Origin: Picochlorum sp. 'celeri'
Taxonomy: Eukaryota; Chlorophyta; Trebouxiophyceae
DNA length: 64,000 nucleotides
Direction of reading: 5' to 3'
NCBI GenBank assembly: GCA_010909725.1
Contig: JAACMV010000006.1
Location: 124,001-188,000 of the forward strand
The position numbers were made by a program, and so were the translations under genes. Numbering within the stretch: position 1 is the first letter of the stretch; each line of letters begins with the position of its first letter. Positions 52,035 through 62,425 of this stretch are shown here, one piece after another. Under the pieces are notes generated by a model that ran no database searches, had not been told where the DNA came from, and saw nothing but the letters and a program-made list of their open reading frames with translations.

Positions 52035-52196
52035 CTATTTGGTCAACGTGATTGCTAAAATAATGGCAACTGCTATGGCTGCAATTAAGATCATGATCAG
52101 TATGCAACAGATCATTTTTCTGGATCGCTTTTGGGATTGTTTTGCAGCAGCCAAATGTGTCACGCCAGTCTCCACTTGAGCTAGGGAACTATTCAC
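52035..52196 (-). CDS. Alternative last exon of the Qa-SNARE gene
   Basis: 162 nt ending in TAG, preceded by a good acceptor (CATTCCTGCAG) in phase 0. It encodes VNSSLAQVETGVTHLAAAKQ, then SQKRSRKMICC and a different hydrophobic anchor ending ITLTK. It aligns along its length with the proximal last exon (GVTHL-AAKQSQ--RK--CC identical). Joined to the upstream exon it gives 352 residues. It is best read as a duplicated, mutually exclusive terminal exon. Confidence 0.75.
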   Translation of the reverse strand: MNSSLAQVETGVTHLAAAKQSQKRSRKMICCILIMILIAAIAVAIILAITLTK

Positions 52197-52348
52197 CTGC
52201 AGGAATGTATGTCACATATACCATGGTGAACTCCCCTCCATGACAGTGATGCACTGGGAAGAAGGATTCGTGGGCTTGAGAAATACCATTTTGTGTATAT
52301 ATATGAGGAAAGAAGTAATTCTGTAGACTTGATGAAATGGGCTTGCAA

Positions 52349-53576
52349 TCAGAAACCGGTGGTTGCACCAACAGATGCTAAAACAACAGCAACAATGATG
52401 ATGAGGCCCAAAATGATGGCACAACACAGCCATTTGCGAGTTTTTCTTTGACTTTGTTTTGCTGCTTCCAAATGGGTCACCCCTCCCTTGACATGCTCGA
52501 CACTCTTGGCAACCTGAACAGGAGATCAAACAAGCGAAATTGCATAGATTATACATACATGATAGTGGGCTTGCAATTTCACATACACATGAGACATAAA
52601 ATACCGTACCTGTGCTTCAATGTTATCAATCATCTGCCCTTGAGCTTCCACAAGAACAGCCATATCCAAGAAAATCTGATGCAATTCCATCAAACTCTTC
52701 TCCAAATCCAATACAGCATCACGGCGCTCCCTAATCTCTGCCAGAGTGTCCAACACATACCCTCGCCCTTGTTCCATGATCGCATTTTGGAAAATCATCT
52801 CCCCTTCTCCTTCGTCTATCATTCTTTCAATCTGCTCTTCAGACGCATGTTCTCCTGTCACCGTATACACACGCCTCTCAACTGTTTCTTTGTAATCATT
52901 TTGCAATTTGACACGAAGATCCTGGAATTCTCCCATCAACTCTTTCAACTTCTTTTTCAAAGCTCCAGTAATCGCAGTCCTTGTCCGCTCTGAAGCAGAT
53001 CCTCGACCACACCCCTTCTTTTTCAACGCAACCGCATTCTGAGCATCCAAATCTTTCAAATACGTCTTGATCTGCTCCGCCTCCTTTGATATTGTATTTG
53101 CATCTTGCTGCATTTGCTCACGCAGCGCATGCACTTCAGCAGTCCTCACAGCAACCTTTGTCTTTTCGTTGCTATTCTCCAGCCGTTTCTGATATTCTTT
53201 AATATCCCCCATCAATGCCTTGATCAGAGCAACCTGTGCATAGAACTGATCCATATCAGGATCCTTTCCATCAGTCACTGCTGGAGCTTCTATATCAAAA
53301 GAGGACTGACGTTTCTTACTCTTTCCCCCAGAACTTTTTGACCTTTTTCTGGACAGAGAAGACAACAACCCACGCCCACCAGAACCAGACTCCTCAGATG
53401 CCTGTTGCTGCTGTGCACTAGTAGTTGCAGAGGTACCAGCATGGTGCTCTTGTTCAGCCACAGGGGCATCCCCTCCACCCTAAGGATAATTCACATCCAT
53501 GTTAATCAATCAATACCAATATCATATCCCTCAAGAGCCATCAACGCACCTTTACAAGTCCAAGCAGATCGTTCAT
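52349..53576 (-). CDS. Plant-type Qa-SNARE (syntaxin), isoform with proximal last exon
   Basis: Exons 53576-53550 (MNDLLGLVK), 53479-52610 and 52513-52349, all phase 0; 353 residues. The Habc-like helical region covers about 70-240. The SNARE motif contains IRERRDAVLDLEKSLMELHQ, with the central zero-layer Gln in ELHQIFLDMAVLVEAQ, and runs across the last intron (IEAQ|VAKSVEHVKGGVTHLEAA). The last exon adds a basic RKTRK juxtamembrane patch and the membrane anchor (CCAIILGLIIIVAVVLASVG). The MNDLL start and ELHQIFLDMAVLV match SYP1-type plasma-membrane syntaxins of plants. A second complete last exon lies downstream at 52196-52035. The gene diverges from alpha-SNAP. Confidence 0.88.
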
Positions 53577-53969
53577 AATTGGTGGCACTGCGTCTGTCTA
53601 TAGCAATTACCAGCACAACTACTTATAGGCATATAGGTTTATAAAAGAATGGATCAATACACTTGTTGAAGAGGACCTCAATATTCCTTGAAGATGCCGA
53701 TGGTCGGATGTTGTGAAAACTCCTAGATTAGATGGATTAAAAATCTCTCCGGCGAGTCTTCTAATGCCTCATATGCACCCAGACAATCACCAGCAATCGA
53801 TTAAAGATATTCCTAATACACGCTATTACCCCTGAATTCGTGACTACAGAGACTATATATCAATCCATAGAGAGAAAGAGAGCGTTTGTGATCTCATCCA
53901 CCGTCGAGTGATAGTACCAACACAGGTGGCTGTCAAGATTGTCACAAACACATTCTAAAGTAGCAAAGA
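53577..53969. promoter_or_regulatory. Bidirectional intergenic region Qa-SNARE / alpha-SNAP
   Basis: 393 bp between divergent start codons of two genes of the same membrane-fusion cycle. No gene inside; TATA-like TATATATC at about 53852. A shared promoter is an inference from position. Confidence 0.5.
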
Positions 53970-54884
53970 ATGCTGTCAGAAAGCACTGGTGGCTCAGGTT
54001 CTACCTATGCGAACAAGGGCAAGGCTCTTGTTGGACAAGGTGACAGGAAACTGTTGAGTTTGGGTTGGTTTAGCAATAAATATGAGGATGCGGCAGAGTT
54101 GTTTGAACGTGGAGCGAATCAGTTCAAGTTGGGTAAGATGTGGAAAGAGGCTGGTGAGACGTACATGAAATTGGCTGATGTGAGCATGAAATTGGAGAGC
54201 AAGCATGATGCAGCATCGGCACTAGTGGAAGCTGCCAAGGCATTTCAAAAGTGCGAGGGGGAGAAGGAGAAGAGGAAGACAATTACCTGTTTGGAACGTG
54301 CAGTTTCTTTATATACAGACATGGGGAGATTAGGAATGGCTGCGAGGCAATTGAGAGAGATTGCAGAGACTCTGGAAAAGGAAGAGAGTCATCAGGAATC
54401 AATGATGTTCTATGAGCAGGCAGCAGATTTGTTTTTTACGGATCATTCTACAGCTGAATCGAATAAATGTTTATTAAAAGTGGCTCAATTCTCTGCCGAG
54501 GTCGGAAACTATCCCAGGGCTGTGGATATCTATGAGAATGTTGCCAAGGCTTCTGTGGATAACAACTTGCTGCGCTTCAGTGCCAAGGGATACTTGCTGT
54601 TGGCATGCTTGTGCCAAATGTGTTACATGGATCCTTCTGCTGTAGGGGACAAGGTAGATCAGTACAAGGACATAGATTTCAATTTTGATGGGAGTCGAGA
54701 AGCCAAGCTTGTTGAGGAATGCGTTGCTGCTTTGACTGAGGGAGATTCAGATGCATTTTCTGCAGCAGTGGCAGAGTTTGATTCTTTGACACGCCTCGAC
54801 GCTTTCAAGACGGAATTATTGCTGAGGACAAAGAGAAAGATGACGGAAGCACCAGCATCAGATGAGGAGGAAGACTTGACCTGA
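53970..54884 (+). CDS. Alpha-SNAP
   Basis: 304 residues of TPR-like helical hairpins: KYEDAAELFERGANQFKLGK, KEAGETYMKLADVSMKLESK, MGRLGMAARQLREIAETLEK and YPRAVDIYENVAKASVDNN. The C-terminal helix (DAFKTELLLRTKRKM) is the NSF-contacting end with the conserved Leu. Alpha-SNAP recruits NSF to SNARE complexes and starts their disassembly. Length is normal. Confidence 0.93.
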   Translation: MLSESTGGSGSTYANKGKALVGQGDRKLLSLGWFSNKYEDAAELFERGANQFKLGKMWKEAGETYMKLADVSMKLESKHDAASALVEAAKAFQKCEGEKEKRKTITCLERAVSLYTDMGRLGMAARQLREIAETLEKEESHQESMMFYEQAADLFFTDHSTAESNKCLLKVAQFSAEVGNYPRAVDIYENVAKASVDNNLLRFSAKGYLLLACLCQMCYMDPSAVGDKVDQYKDIDFNFDGSREAKLVEECVAALTEGDSDAFSAAVAEFDSLTRLDAFKTELLLRTKRKMTEAPASDEEEDLT

Positions 54885-55013
54885 TGATGTGGCCATCATT
54901 CATCATGCATGTAACATCTAAGTACACATTTCTGCACATGTATAGAGCAATGACTATAATAATAATAATAATGCATCATCATCATATCAAATACATACTG
55001 ATTACAGTATATA

Positions 55014-55958
55014 TTATAGTTTACTTTGAGCCACACCTGTCTTTCTAGAGGTGGATTCAACAGCTCTTGATGTTGCCAGCACCTTTTCTCTCGGGATCAG
55101 TGGTTCTCTATACATCCACTCGCCACCATCAACCACCATTGTATGTCCATTCATAAATGATGCGCCCTCAGAGCATAGATAGATGACCGCCATGGCAATA
55201 TCCCATGCGCGCCCAGGATGCCCAACAGGTATCCTGTCCTTCCATAATGCATTCAAGGCCTTTTCCTCCCCAGGGGCGAGTTTCTTCAACCCCGCTGTCC
55301 CTTCAATAGGACCTGGAGCTACTCCATTCACTCGAACACCATATCCACCCCATTCTAAAGCCAGCGTTCTAGTTAATGAATCTACTGCTGCTTTTGCTGC
55401 AGATGCGTGAGCCTGATACCATGTCGCACCATAATGCAAGGTTGCAGAAATATTCACAATTGAACCCGACCCTGATGCTTTAAGACAAGTCAATGCTGCC
55501 CTGGAAGCATTAAATGTACCTAGGGCATCAATATCCATGACAGTACGAAACCCATTCGAACTCAATTGCTCTGCAGCTGCAAGAAAGTTGCCTGCAGCGC
55601 AATTCACAAGAACATCGATTCGATGGCATTTGGCCTGTGTCTCTTCCACCATTCTCTGACAGTCTGAATACTTTCGAACGTCCCCCTACAGCCACACAGC
55701 CACGGTGAAGAATAAATACCCAGCAAGTTGTAGCAAGTTCAGAAGACCCACCTGAACAAACATGGCGTCGATGCCTAGGCCCCTCAGAGTGTCACACGCA
55801 GATTCTAATACATTAGATCGCCTACCACTTATCGTTATAGTAGCTCCATGAAGCCCCAGCTGTTTGGCAATCTCAAACCCTATTCCGGAACCACCGCCTG
55901 TGACAATTGCAACTTTCCCCGAGAGAATATCCTGCCTGTATGGCGATTGATCTGACAT
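55014..55958 (-). CDS. Peroxisomal 2,4-dienoyl-CoA reductase (SDR)
   Basis: Two exons, 55958-55752 and 55685-55014, phase 0 (GTGGGT donor, GGCTGTAG acceptor); 292 residues. It is an SDR fold with VAIVTGGGSGIGFEIA for NADPH, LVNCAAGNFLAAAEQLSSNG, which is typical of DECR proteins, and APGPIEGTAG. The C-terminus is QSKL, a PTS1 peroxisome signal. The enzyme reduces 2,4-dienoyl-CoA during beta-oxidation of unsaturated fatty acids. As in DECR2, the Tyr of the SDR YxxxK motif is replaced (HASAAKAAVDSL keeps the Lys). Confidence 0.93.
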
Positions 55959-56217
55959 TGCAATGATTTAAAACTATTTTGAAATTCTATGTGATCGATC
56001 AGAGGCATCGGGGCGAATCTGATGAAAAACAATGTCGGTTGCTCTTTTCCTCTCAACATCAGAATGAGTATACTCATCACTTGAGGCGGACAAAAAAAGT
56101 CTGACTCAGCGATTGATGATGATTCCACACCAAGGCAACCATCATCAAAGCATAGTAGTCCATGTCTTCGTTGATGAGGGTGGAATCCATGTTACATATG
56201 GGGTGAATGATGTATTC

Positions 56218-57981
56218 TCAGTTGCTGTTCACCATGCATATTCTAGAGGCATTGCAAGACTGTAATGTTTGGTCCCACACACGTTCCCAGCGTTTCATCC
56301 AGGTATCTTTATTAAATAAGCCGTACTTTTGAAGAAGTGTTGCTACTTTTTCAGAGTCCGGTCGAGCCATTTCTACCAGGGTTCTGTATTGTCTTCGTTT
56401 CATGGGAGACCCCCCAGAATCTTTTCGAGTGTTGACATTGTACAACTGTACATTTTCAGGGAGGGTCGGGTCCATTCCTAAAAACTCCTTCAACCGTCTC
56501 ATGACAGCATCTGTTTTTTCTACGAATTCCTCGAATTGTATGACGTGAATTTGGCGGGCTGGCCATACTTTCAGCCAGCCTTCCAGAGGAATTGCATAGT
56601 GCCCTGTGTAGGCTGACGGCGTCAAGTGGGGGTAGAGGCAGTCGAATAACTCTTCATTCTCGTCACAAGCTATTCTGTTATCTTTGTGAGTTGAGACTCT
56701 GACACCTTTCTGGGTCCACATCCGTGTATATGATATCACCCGTGATATGGGCTCTCTCATCATCACAACGATTTTCAGCCATGGAAACACCTTTCTGATT
56801 TCCCTCGCAAGCTCTTCTCCTTTCCATGCATAGTCAACCGAGGCATCGACGGTGGCAGAGAGCAGGCCATCTTCTGCAGCATCTTTAATCCGGAGGAAAT
56901 TTTGAATGTAATCTCGCGTGCTGTTTGCCTTGCAATTACTGTCGTTCCAGGACTTTTGACACGCAGTGAAATAGTGTGCCTCCTTCAGGATGCTGGGAAG
57001 GTACTCTGGATGCCCTCTGAGATAATGGTTGACACTCGTCGTTGCACACTTTTGAAAGCCTATCAGGAAGAAATGTGGGGCGTTGAACTTTGTTTTTCCT
57101 TTCAGTTTCTTGTGGGATGCCTGAATACAGGAAATGGTGGAGCATGTCTTCAAATGTTCCAGAGCCTCTCTTGTTTCCTGATCAAACATGGACTCCTCGT
57201 CATCAGAGTCTTGCTCATACTCGTCCTTTGCATCCAAGCGAGGATCAGAAACATCCGCGAAGTCTTCATAGACGTATTCTTGGGTATCATCCTCCAAATT
57301 GTCATTGACCTCTTCTTCATAGTCTTCATTGTTGTTCCTGAGCTGTCCAGGAGGAAACTTGGTTTTCTGTGTTGGTTGATCACCTGTCTGCTCATGTTTA
57401 TTGTCAGTATTCAAATTCATCGGAGGATTTATCTCTTCATTAGTATGGCTAGATAATGCAGAAGACGCAGGATTGCTTTTACTGACCAATTCGGAACCGT
57501 TGGATCCATCTGGTGTGATGTCTTTGGACCCAGTATCTGGTGGGTGGGTGGCGGATATTGTACCAGCCCACTCTTCGCCATTTACATAGGTCCGGTGGTC
57601 AATTTCCTTGGACTTTTGAGATATTATTTCGGTTCCTACGGACTGAAAGTCTCTATGTGACGCCCCACTCTCCCAATTCTCAACAACATTTGCCAGGTAC
57701 ACACTCTCTCTCCTGCAAGTAAGAATGATATTGTAACGAGAGCCATTGATGCGTCGACTACTGTCAAAAGAGTCGTACTTTAATGCTCCTAGTAGAGCGA
57801 CCACTGTAAGCAGAGACAAAAGGAAGAAAACTAACACTTTAATTCTCCTGCACCCAGAATTCCACGGAGGAGGTTAGTTGAAAACTCGCTTGAGCTTGCA
57901 ACTGCCAAAATCCACACTGTAACCCGATAAATGTGCATATTACTCTCAAACATACCTATATTTTATCGTATGGGGCTTCAT
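56218..57981 (-). CDS. Golgi type II sulfotransferase, complete PAPS site
   Basis: Two exons, 57981-57956 and 57847-56218, phase 2 (TATAG|GTATGT, GTGCAG|G); 551 residues. Exon 1 gives a basic cytosolic tail (MKPHTIKYRRIK) before the membrane anchor VLVFFLLSLLTVVALLG. A long acidic, Ser/Asn-rich stem follows (to about residue 245). The catalytic domain has the 5'-PSB loop HFFLIGFQKCATTSVNHYLR with Lys, and the 3'-PB loop MMREPISRVISYTRMW. These match heparan/chondroitin-type carbohydrate sulfotransferases (Sulfotransfer_1). The acceptor is unknown, probably a wall or surface glycan. The paralogue lies 396 bp upstream on the same strand. Confidence 0.85.
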
Positions 57982-58377
57982 TATCCTAGTCTATGATGGT
58001 TTCACGCTTTGTCAAGAGGCAGAACCTCGTAGATCAGAGAAGAAGCGTGCGCAGTCCAATGATTGGGGATCAAATAGGGACACTAACATTATATACAATG
58101 ATTAAATGATAAATTATCCATCTTTATGGCGATTCTACAGGCACAAGCCACCAGAAGGGCGGTGCGAGGAAATCTGTTACAAGAGCGCGTGCAGGGTCGG
58201 ATAAACTGCCAATCGGGAGCTTCTGTGTACCTGGGTATCTGGGACATCTGGAGCAGTTGATACGATGAGTGCACTGCACTTAAGGTCAGCGATCCATACA
58301 AAGTATGTGTTTTTGATATCCCACTCAATACAATGAGATCAAGGCATCGACAATCGATATGTCATGATTACAAGGCA
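57982..58377. other. Intergenic, 396 bp, between sulfotransferase paralogues
   Basis: 3' flank of the upstream paralogue and 5' flank of the downstream one. No coding content or repeat seen. Confidence 0.5.
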
Positions 58378-60001
58378 TCAAGAATAATGCAGTACAGGTG
58401 GCGGCTGTACCTCAGCTTCTACTTTGCAGATATCAATGTCATTACAGTTCGCAAGAACCTTCTCCCAGCCAGCTTCCCATCGAGATAGCCAGGACTTTTT
58501 ACCAATGAGACCGTGATGGTGCAGAAGAGATAGAGTCCTCTCGACATCTGATTCAATCAGCCTGAGGAGTTTCATATACTGACCCCTGCGGAAGTCTGTT
58601 TCTACCACATCCAGCCCTTTCAAGGAAAACTTTCCCACTAACTCTGCTACATTTGCACCAATAAAGTATTTGAGATCAAACATGACTTTATCCGGCGCTT
58701 CCAAGAGTTCCTCATACTGAACGACATGAATCTGCTCCTTGGGGAAAGTTATCAACCAATCCTCAAGAGGCTGTGAATAGTTGCTATCGATGAGTCCTGG
58801 AGCTGCAATACACGATACACTCATCATATTCAAGATGTATATATGACCGTCTATTCCATGCATACGTACCCATGTACTCCTGAATGCACCCCAGGATTTT
58901 CCGCTTGGGGTCACAATCATATACAACAGTGCCATCTGCAAATCAGGAAAGAAAATCAGATCAGCTATCCGCTCGAGACTAAGATTATTCTAAAATGACA
59001 TACTTTCTAATCTTCTGGTTATCTTTGATAAAATTCGTGTGATGGGATCTCGAATGACAATGACTACTTTCAACCATGGAAAATAACGGTACAATCTCCG
59101 TGCCAGTGGACCACCAGCCAATACATAGTCGGTCGAAGCATCTACGGTGATCATTTCTAGTGACTTATCAGCTGCTGCACTCGCCTTTAGAACTTTCTGG
59201 ACATATTCCTTTTCAGAGCCAACGTTGCATCCCTCAGCTTCAACATCGGGTCCCTTTTCTGTTTGACAAGCATTGAACCATGATGATCCATGGGCAGTAA
59301 TGGAACCATCAAACTCTGAATGCTGATTTAAATGTTTGATGATCTGCTGCACCCCTGCATATGGATACCCAAGAAGGAAAAAGTGCGGGAAATTAAATGT
59401 TGTTCGTCCATCCAATTTCCCATGCACCCTAATAATGCAGCTCAAACGATCGCATCCCTTCAACTCTTCCAACACACTTTCGAGTGGATCCTCTTGAAAC
59501 TCATTGAAAGGCCGAATAGGAGGCTGCGACCTAAATGCTCGTGGAAAAGGAGGAGGTGGTGTACTAGACTCTTGTTCCTCTTCCTCATCTTCCACAACCT
59601 CGGGTTCAATCGGCGATCTAATCGCGGTAAGATGAATCTCTTCTACAGATGTATTTGCTATTGACCCTCCATCAATTGCTCCTTGTTGTTGATTTGTGAG
59701 ACTGCTACCTGTGCTTGTCTCAACTGCGTCACTTTCTGGTGCAGTGGAGGTGGCAAATTGAGTCCTGAGGTCAAAAAGGTTTCATGTATGTCGATTTCAT
59801 ACATCTATAAATCACAATATCAATTAATGCACGTACCTAAAGAGTTGTCCAACCAAAAGCAACAAGGGAACAAGCAACAAAAGGTAACGGCTGGTGTATC
59901 CGCTGCACGGCAATGACAATACAGGATCTTAGATGACAAAGAAATATTCTTTCTTGAGAAATAGTGGTATTTCTATACCTTGTCTGCTTGGACAGCCTCA
60001 T
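58378..60001 (-). CDS. Sulfotransferase paralogue with degenerate PAPS loop
   Basis: Five exons: 60001-59979, 59902-59837, 59764-59004, 58935-58870 and 58802-58378; phases 2, 2, 1, 1; 446 residues. A short basic tail (MRLSKQTSGYTSRY) and a Leu-rich anchor (LLLLVPLLLLVGQLF) make a type II membrane protein. The stem is acidic. The catalytic domain aligns with the neighbour (FPHFFLLGYPYAGVQQIIKH; YFPWLKVVIVIRDPITRILS; PLEDWLITFPKEQIHVVQYE). The 5'-PSB loop reads YPYAGVQQ in place of FQKCATTS, so the PAPS-binding Lys and the Thr/Ser are gone. It is probably a pseudoenzyme or has changed donor use. The reading frame itself is intact. Confidence 0.8.
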
Positions 60002-60128
60002 GGTCGTTCGAGTTCGTGCTCACCACGATCGGACGCTTCAACAACTACCTCTTCTCATATAAGAGAATTATACAGTGTCATAGATGTATTCTCTTTTATA
60101 TATATTTGTAAAATAATTATTGGACAAC

Positions 60129-62048
60129 TCAGCCATTTTCTTGGCCTGAAGTGGGCGATGCGTACGCCTTTGCCTTGTGCTTTGGGGTGAATGTAAAATT
60201 CTTGGGTGTTTTTCCGAGGAACATTTCAGAGATTATGATCCAATCTCGTGGATCTGGACTGCCTAGCAATGTTTCCAGATCAGAGCGACCGACGAAAGAA
60301 GCTGGTCTCCAGTTTGACTTTTGTGGCAACACTTCTAGCAGCCCTGATGGGACGTATCGGTGGGCAAAGGAGAGCCATTCCAGCAGGAAACGTCTACAGT
60401 TTTCTACCCCTCGCGAATCGCTCCCCCAATGCTCCAACCCATTCTTCACAAATCTCTTAACTATATCTAGTCGTTCTGATGCGCTAATGTCCCAATCCCT
60501 CTTCTCCTTGATTTCGGTGAATATCCAGGGTTTGACTAGTGCCCCTCGAGCCACATATGTTGTGACAACATCACTAGCTACATCCTCAGACTGCAATGCA
60601 TCTACATGATCCTGCCAAGAGAAAACATCCCCATTTCCCACTACTTGAATATGAGGGCTTGTCTGTGCCGCTTCGCGTGCACAGTATTTGATGTAATTCC
60701 AGTCAGCAGGCTTGCTGTACCGCTGCTCCCTAGTTCTGCCATGCAATGTGACTGCTGAGGCACCCCACTCACTCAATTTCGGTATCAATGTATGGGCAAC
60801 GTCTTGACCTTCGTGGTAACCACGCCTCATTTTCACAGTCACGGGCTTTGTCAATACAGAAGATACTCCCTTGACAATTTGCTCCAAGTACTGAGGTCGC
60901 TTCAGACAAGCTGAGCCAGCCCCCTTGTTTACTACCAAGTCAATAGGACAGCCACAATTGATGTCTACAAAGTCAACATCACAGTTGTCTTCAATCATCT
61001 GAGCGCATCGCGTCATGGAGTCCGGGAATGCCCCACAAATCTGAACACCAAAACAATCCTCATCTGGGTGTCGTCGCAGCAGTGCCCACTCAGATGTTTG
61101 GCCCTGCAAAAGATTCGTTGCCATCGCCATTTCCCCGCACGTTATATCTGCTCCTAAAGACTTACAAAGCCTTCTAAACGGAAGATTACCCACGGTGGTC
61201 AAAGGAGCCAAGAAAGTTTTTCCTCTGGCATCAAAGATTTTCCTCATACCATCCCTAGATTTCTTGTGTCCTACATCATGACACCCTTCCTGGGCGCTCT
61301 TCTGCATTTTATGGGGACTGTTTGCTGGACCATTATCCGTGTCGTTTCTCTTTTTAGACTGGTTTGATTTCTTCACCGTGGAATTCTTGATACCCAGAGA
61401 CTCTAGGATTCTATCAGATGAAGTAAAGTCATAACAGCGTTTCCTCAGTTTTGTTTGCAATTCTTTATCCAGGTGATTCAGAGACGATAATGTAACTAGA
61501 CTAGATCCCCCCACGTCAATGGTATGGTCTGGAATACTTCCATCATTCATCCACCATTCTGTTCCAGAAATGCCATCCAAAGAAAAAAGCTTGTCAGGAG
61601 GTTGAGCCTCTTGGAGATCATCCGCAACGCCCTTGTGAGTTGACGCGAATCGACACGTCCAACCATGAGGACATATTCCTCCATTTGAACCAAAAGGACA
61701 TTGCCCAGGTAAATCCTTCTCCTTCTCCTCAAGAAACGCCTTCAGATCATGTCCATAACGACAGGACTCTGTTCTCATACAAGTCTCTCCCCGAGCCACT
61801 GACGGACACAAATGCTTCTTTGCTTGCTCCATTTTGTTCTTCTTGGCCTGTTTCTTACTCAGACGCTGGTTCTCATCCATCGAGAAGTCCTCACCCCCTC
61901 TATTTCCCACGTGCTTCCAGAATGGAACCGCCCTGGTTGCCATTTTGAGATGACTCTGCTTCACAGGAGCATCTGAGCGCTCACTGCAACGTTTCAAGTA
62001 TGCATCTCTACTTAATTCTTGGACGCAAAGTTTCTCTGTGTCAGCCAT
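60129..62048 (-). CDS. tRNA-dihydrouridine synthase 3 (DUS3) with CCCH fingers
   Basis: A single exon of 639 residues. Two CCCH zinc fingers lie at about 80-145 (HLCPSVARGETCMRTESCRY; GQCPFGSNGGICPHGWTCRF). The FMN-binding TIM barrel begins at about 280 with FLAPLTTVGNLPFRRLCKSL, then FGVQICGAFPDS, DINCGCPIDLVVNKGAGSAC (catalytic Cys) and TVKMRRGYHEGQ. A helical C-terminal domain follows. DUS3 reduces uridine 47 in the variable loop of cytosolic tRNAs. The N-terminal zinc fingers are the family hallmark. Confidence 0.94.
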   Translation of the reverse strand: MADTEKLCVQELSRDAYLKRCSERSDAPVKQSHLKMATRAVPFWKHVGNRGGEDFSMDENQRLSKKQAKKNKMEQAKKHLCPSVARGETCMRTESCRYGHDLKAFLEEKEKDLPGQCPFGSNGGICPHGWTCRFASTHKGVADDLQEAQPPDKLFSLDGISGTEWWMNDGSIPDHTIDVGGSSLVTLSSLNHLDKELQTKLRKRCYDFTSSDRILESLGIKNSTVKKSNQSKKRNDTDNGPANSPHKMQKSAQEGCHDVGHKKSRDGMRKIFDARGKTFLAPLTTVGNLPFRRLCKSLGADITCGEMAMATNLLQGQTSEWALLRRHPDEDCFGVQICGAFPDSMTRCAQMIEDNCDVDFVDINCGCPIDLVVNKGAGSACLKRPQYLEQIVKGVSSVLTKPVTVKMRRGYHEGQDVAHTLIPKLSEWGASAVTLHGRTREQRYSKPADWNYIKYCAREAAQTSPHIQVVGNGDVFSWQDHVDALQSEDVASDVVTTYVARGALVKPWIFTEIKEKRDWDISASERLDIVKRFVKNGLEHWGSDSRGVENCRRFLLEWLSFAHRYVPSGLLEVLPQKSNWRPASFVGRSDLETLLGSPDPRDWIIISEMFLGKTPKNFTFTPKHKAKAYASPTSGQENG

Positions 62049-62425
62049 GTCGCTCTTCTTCTAGAATGTACAGGTTTTCTAATTCGTCAACTCATGCATG
62101 TAGCTAAGCGAACTTGGCATGCCATCTGATGATCTGACACGCTACAAACCTTTCAACTGACTCTTTGTATACAATTCTTTCGCCAGTCTCGTGCCACAGG
62201 CGCAATTTGGATCAATATTGTGACAGTCTTCTAAGAAGAAAGTCAGAATCATCGAATTACTTTGTCCCTGCAGAATCGATGTTGATATCCAACTTATCCT
62301 GGGCGATGCAAATCCAGTCCTACCCGAGACTTATCCTGTACAACAAAATCGTTTGTTTCGCTGCGAGCATAGAATTCCCACGTCCTTGACTTATTATCTG
62401 AAATTGTTACATTTCAACAAGGAAA
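62049..62425. other. Divergent intergenic region DUS3 / CP29
   Basis: 377 bp between divergent start codons; includes the probable promoter and 5' leader of the antenna gene. No gene seen. Confidence 0.5.
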
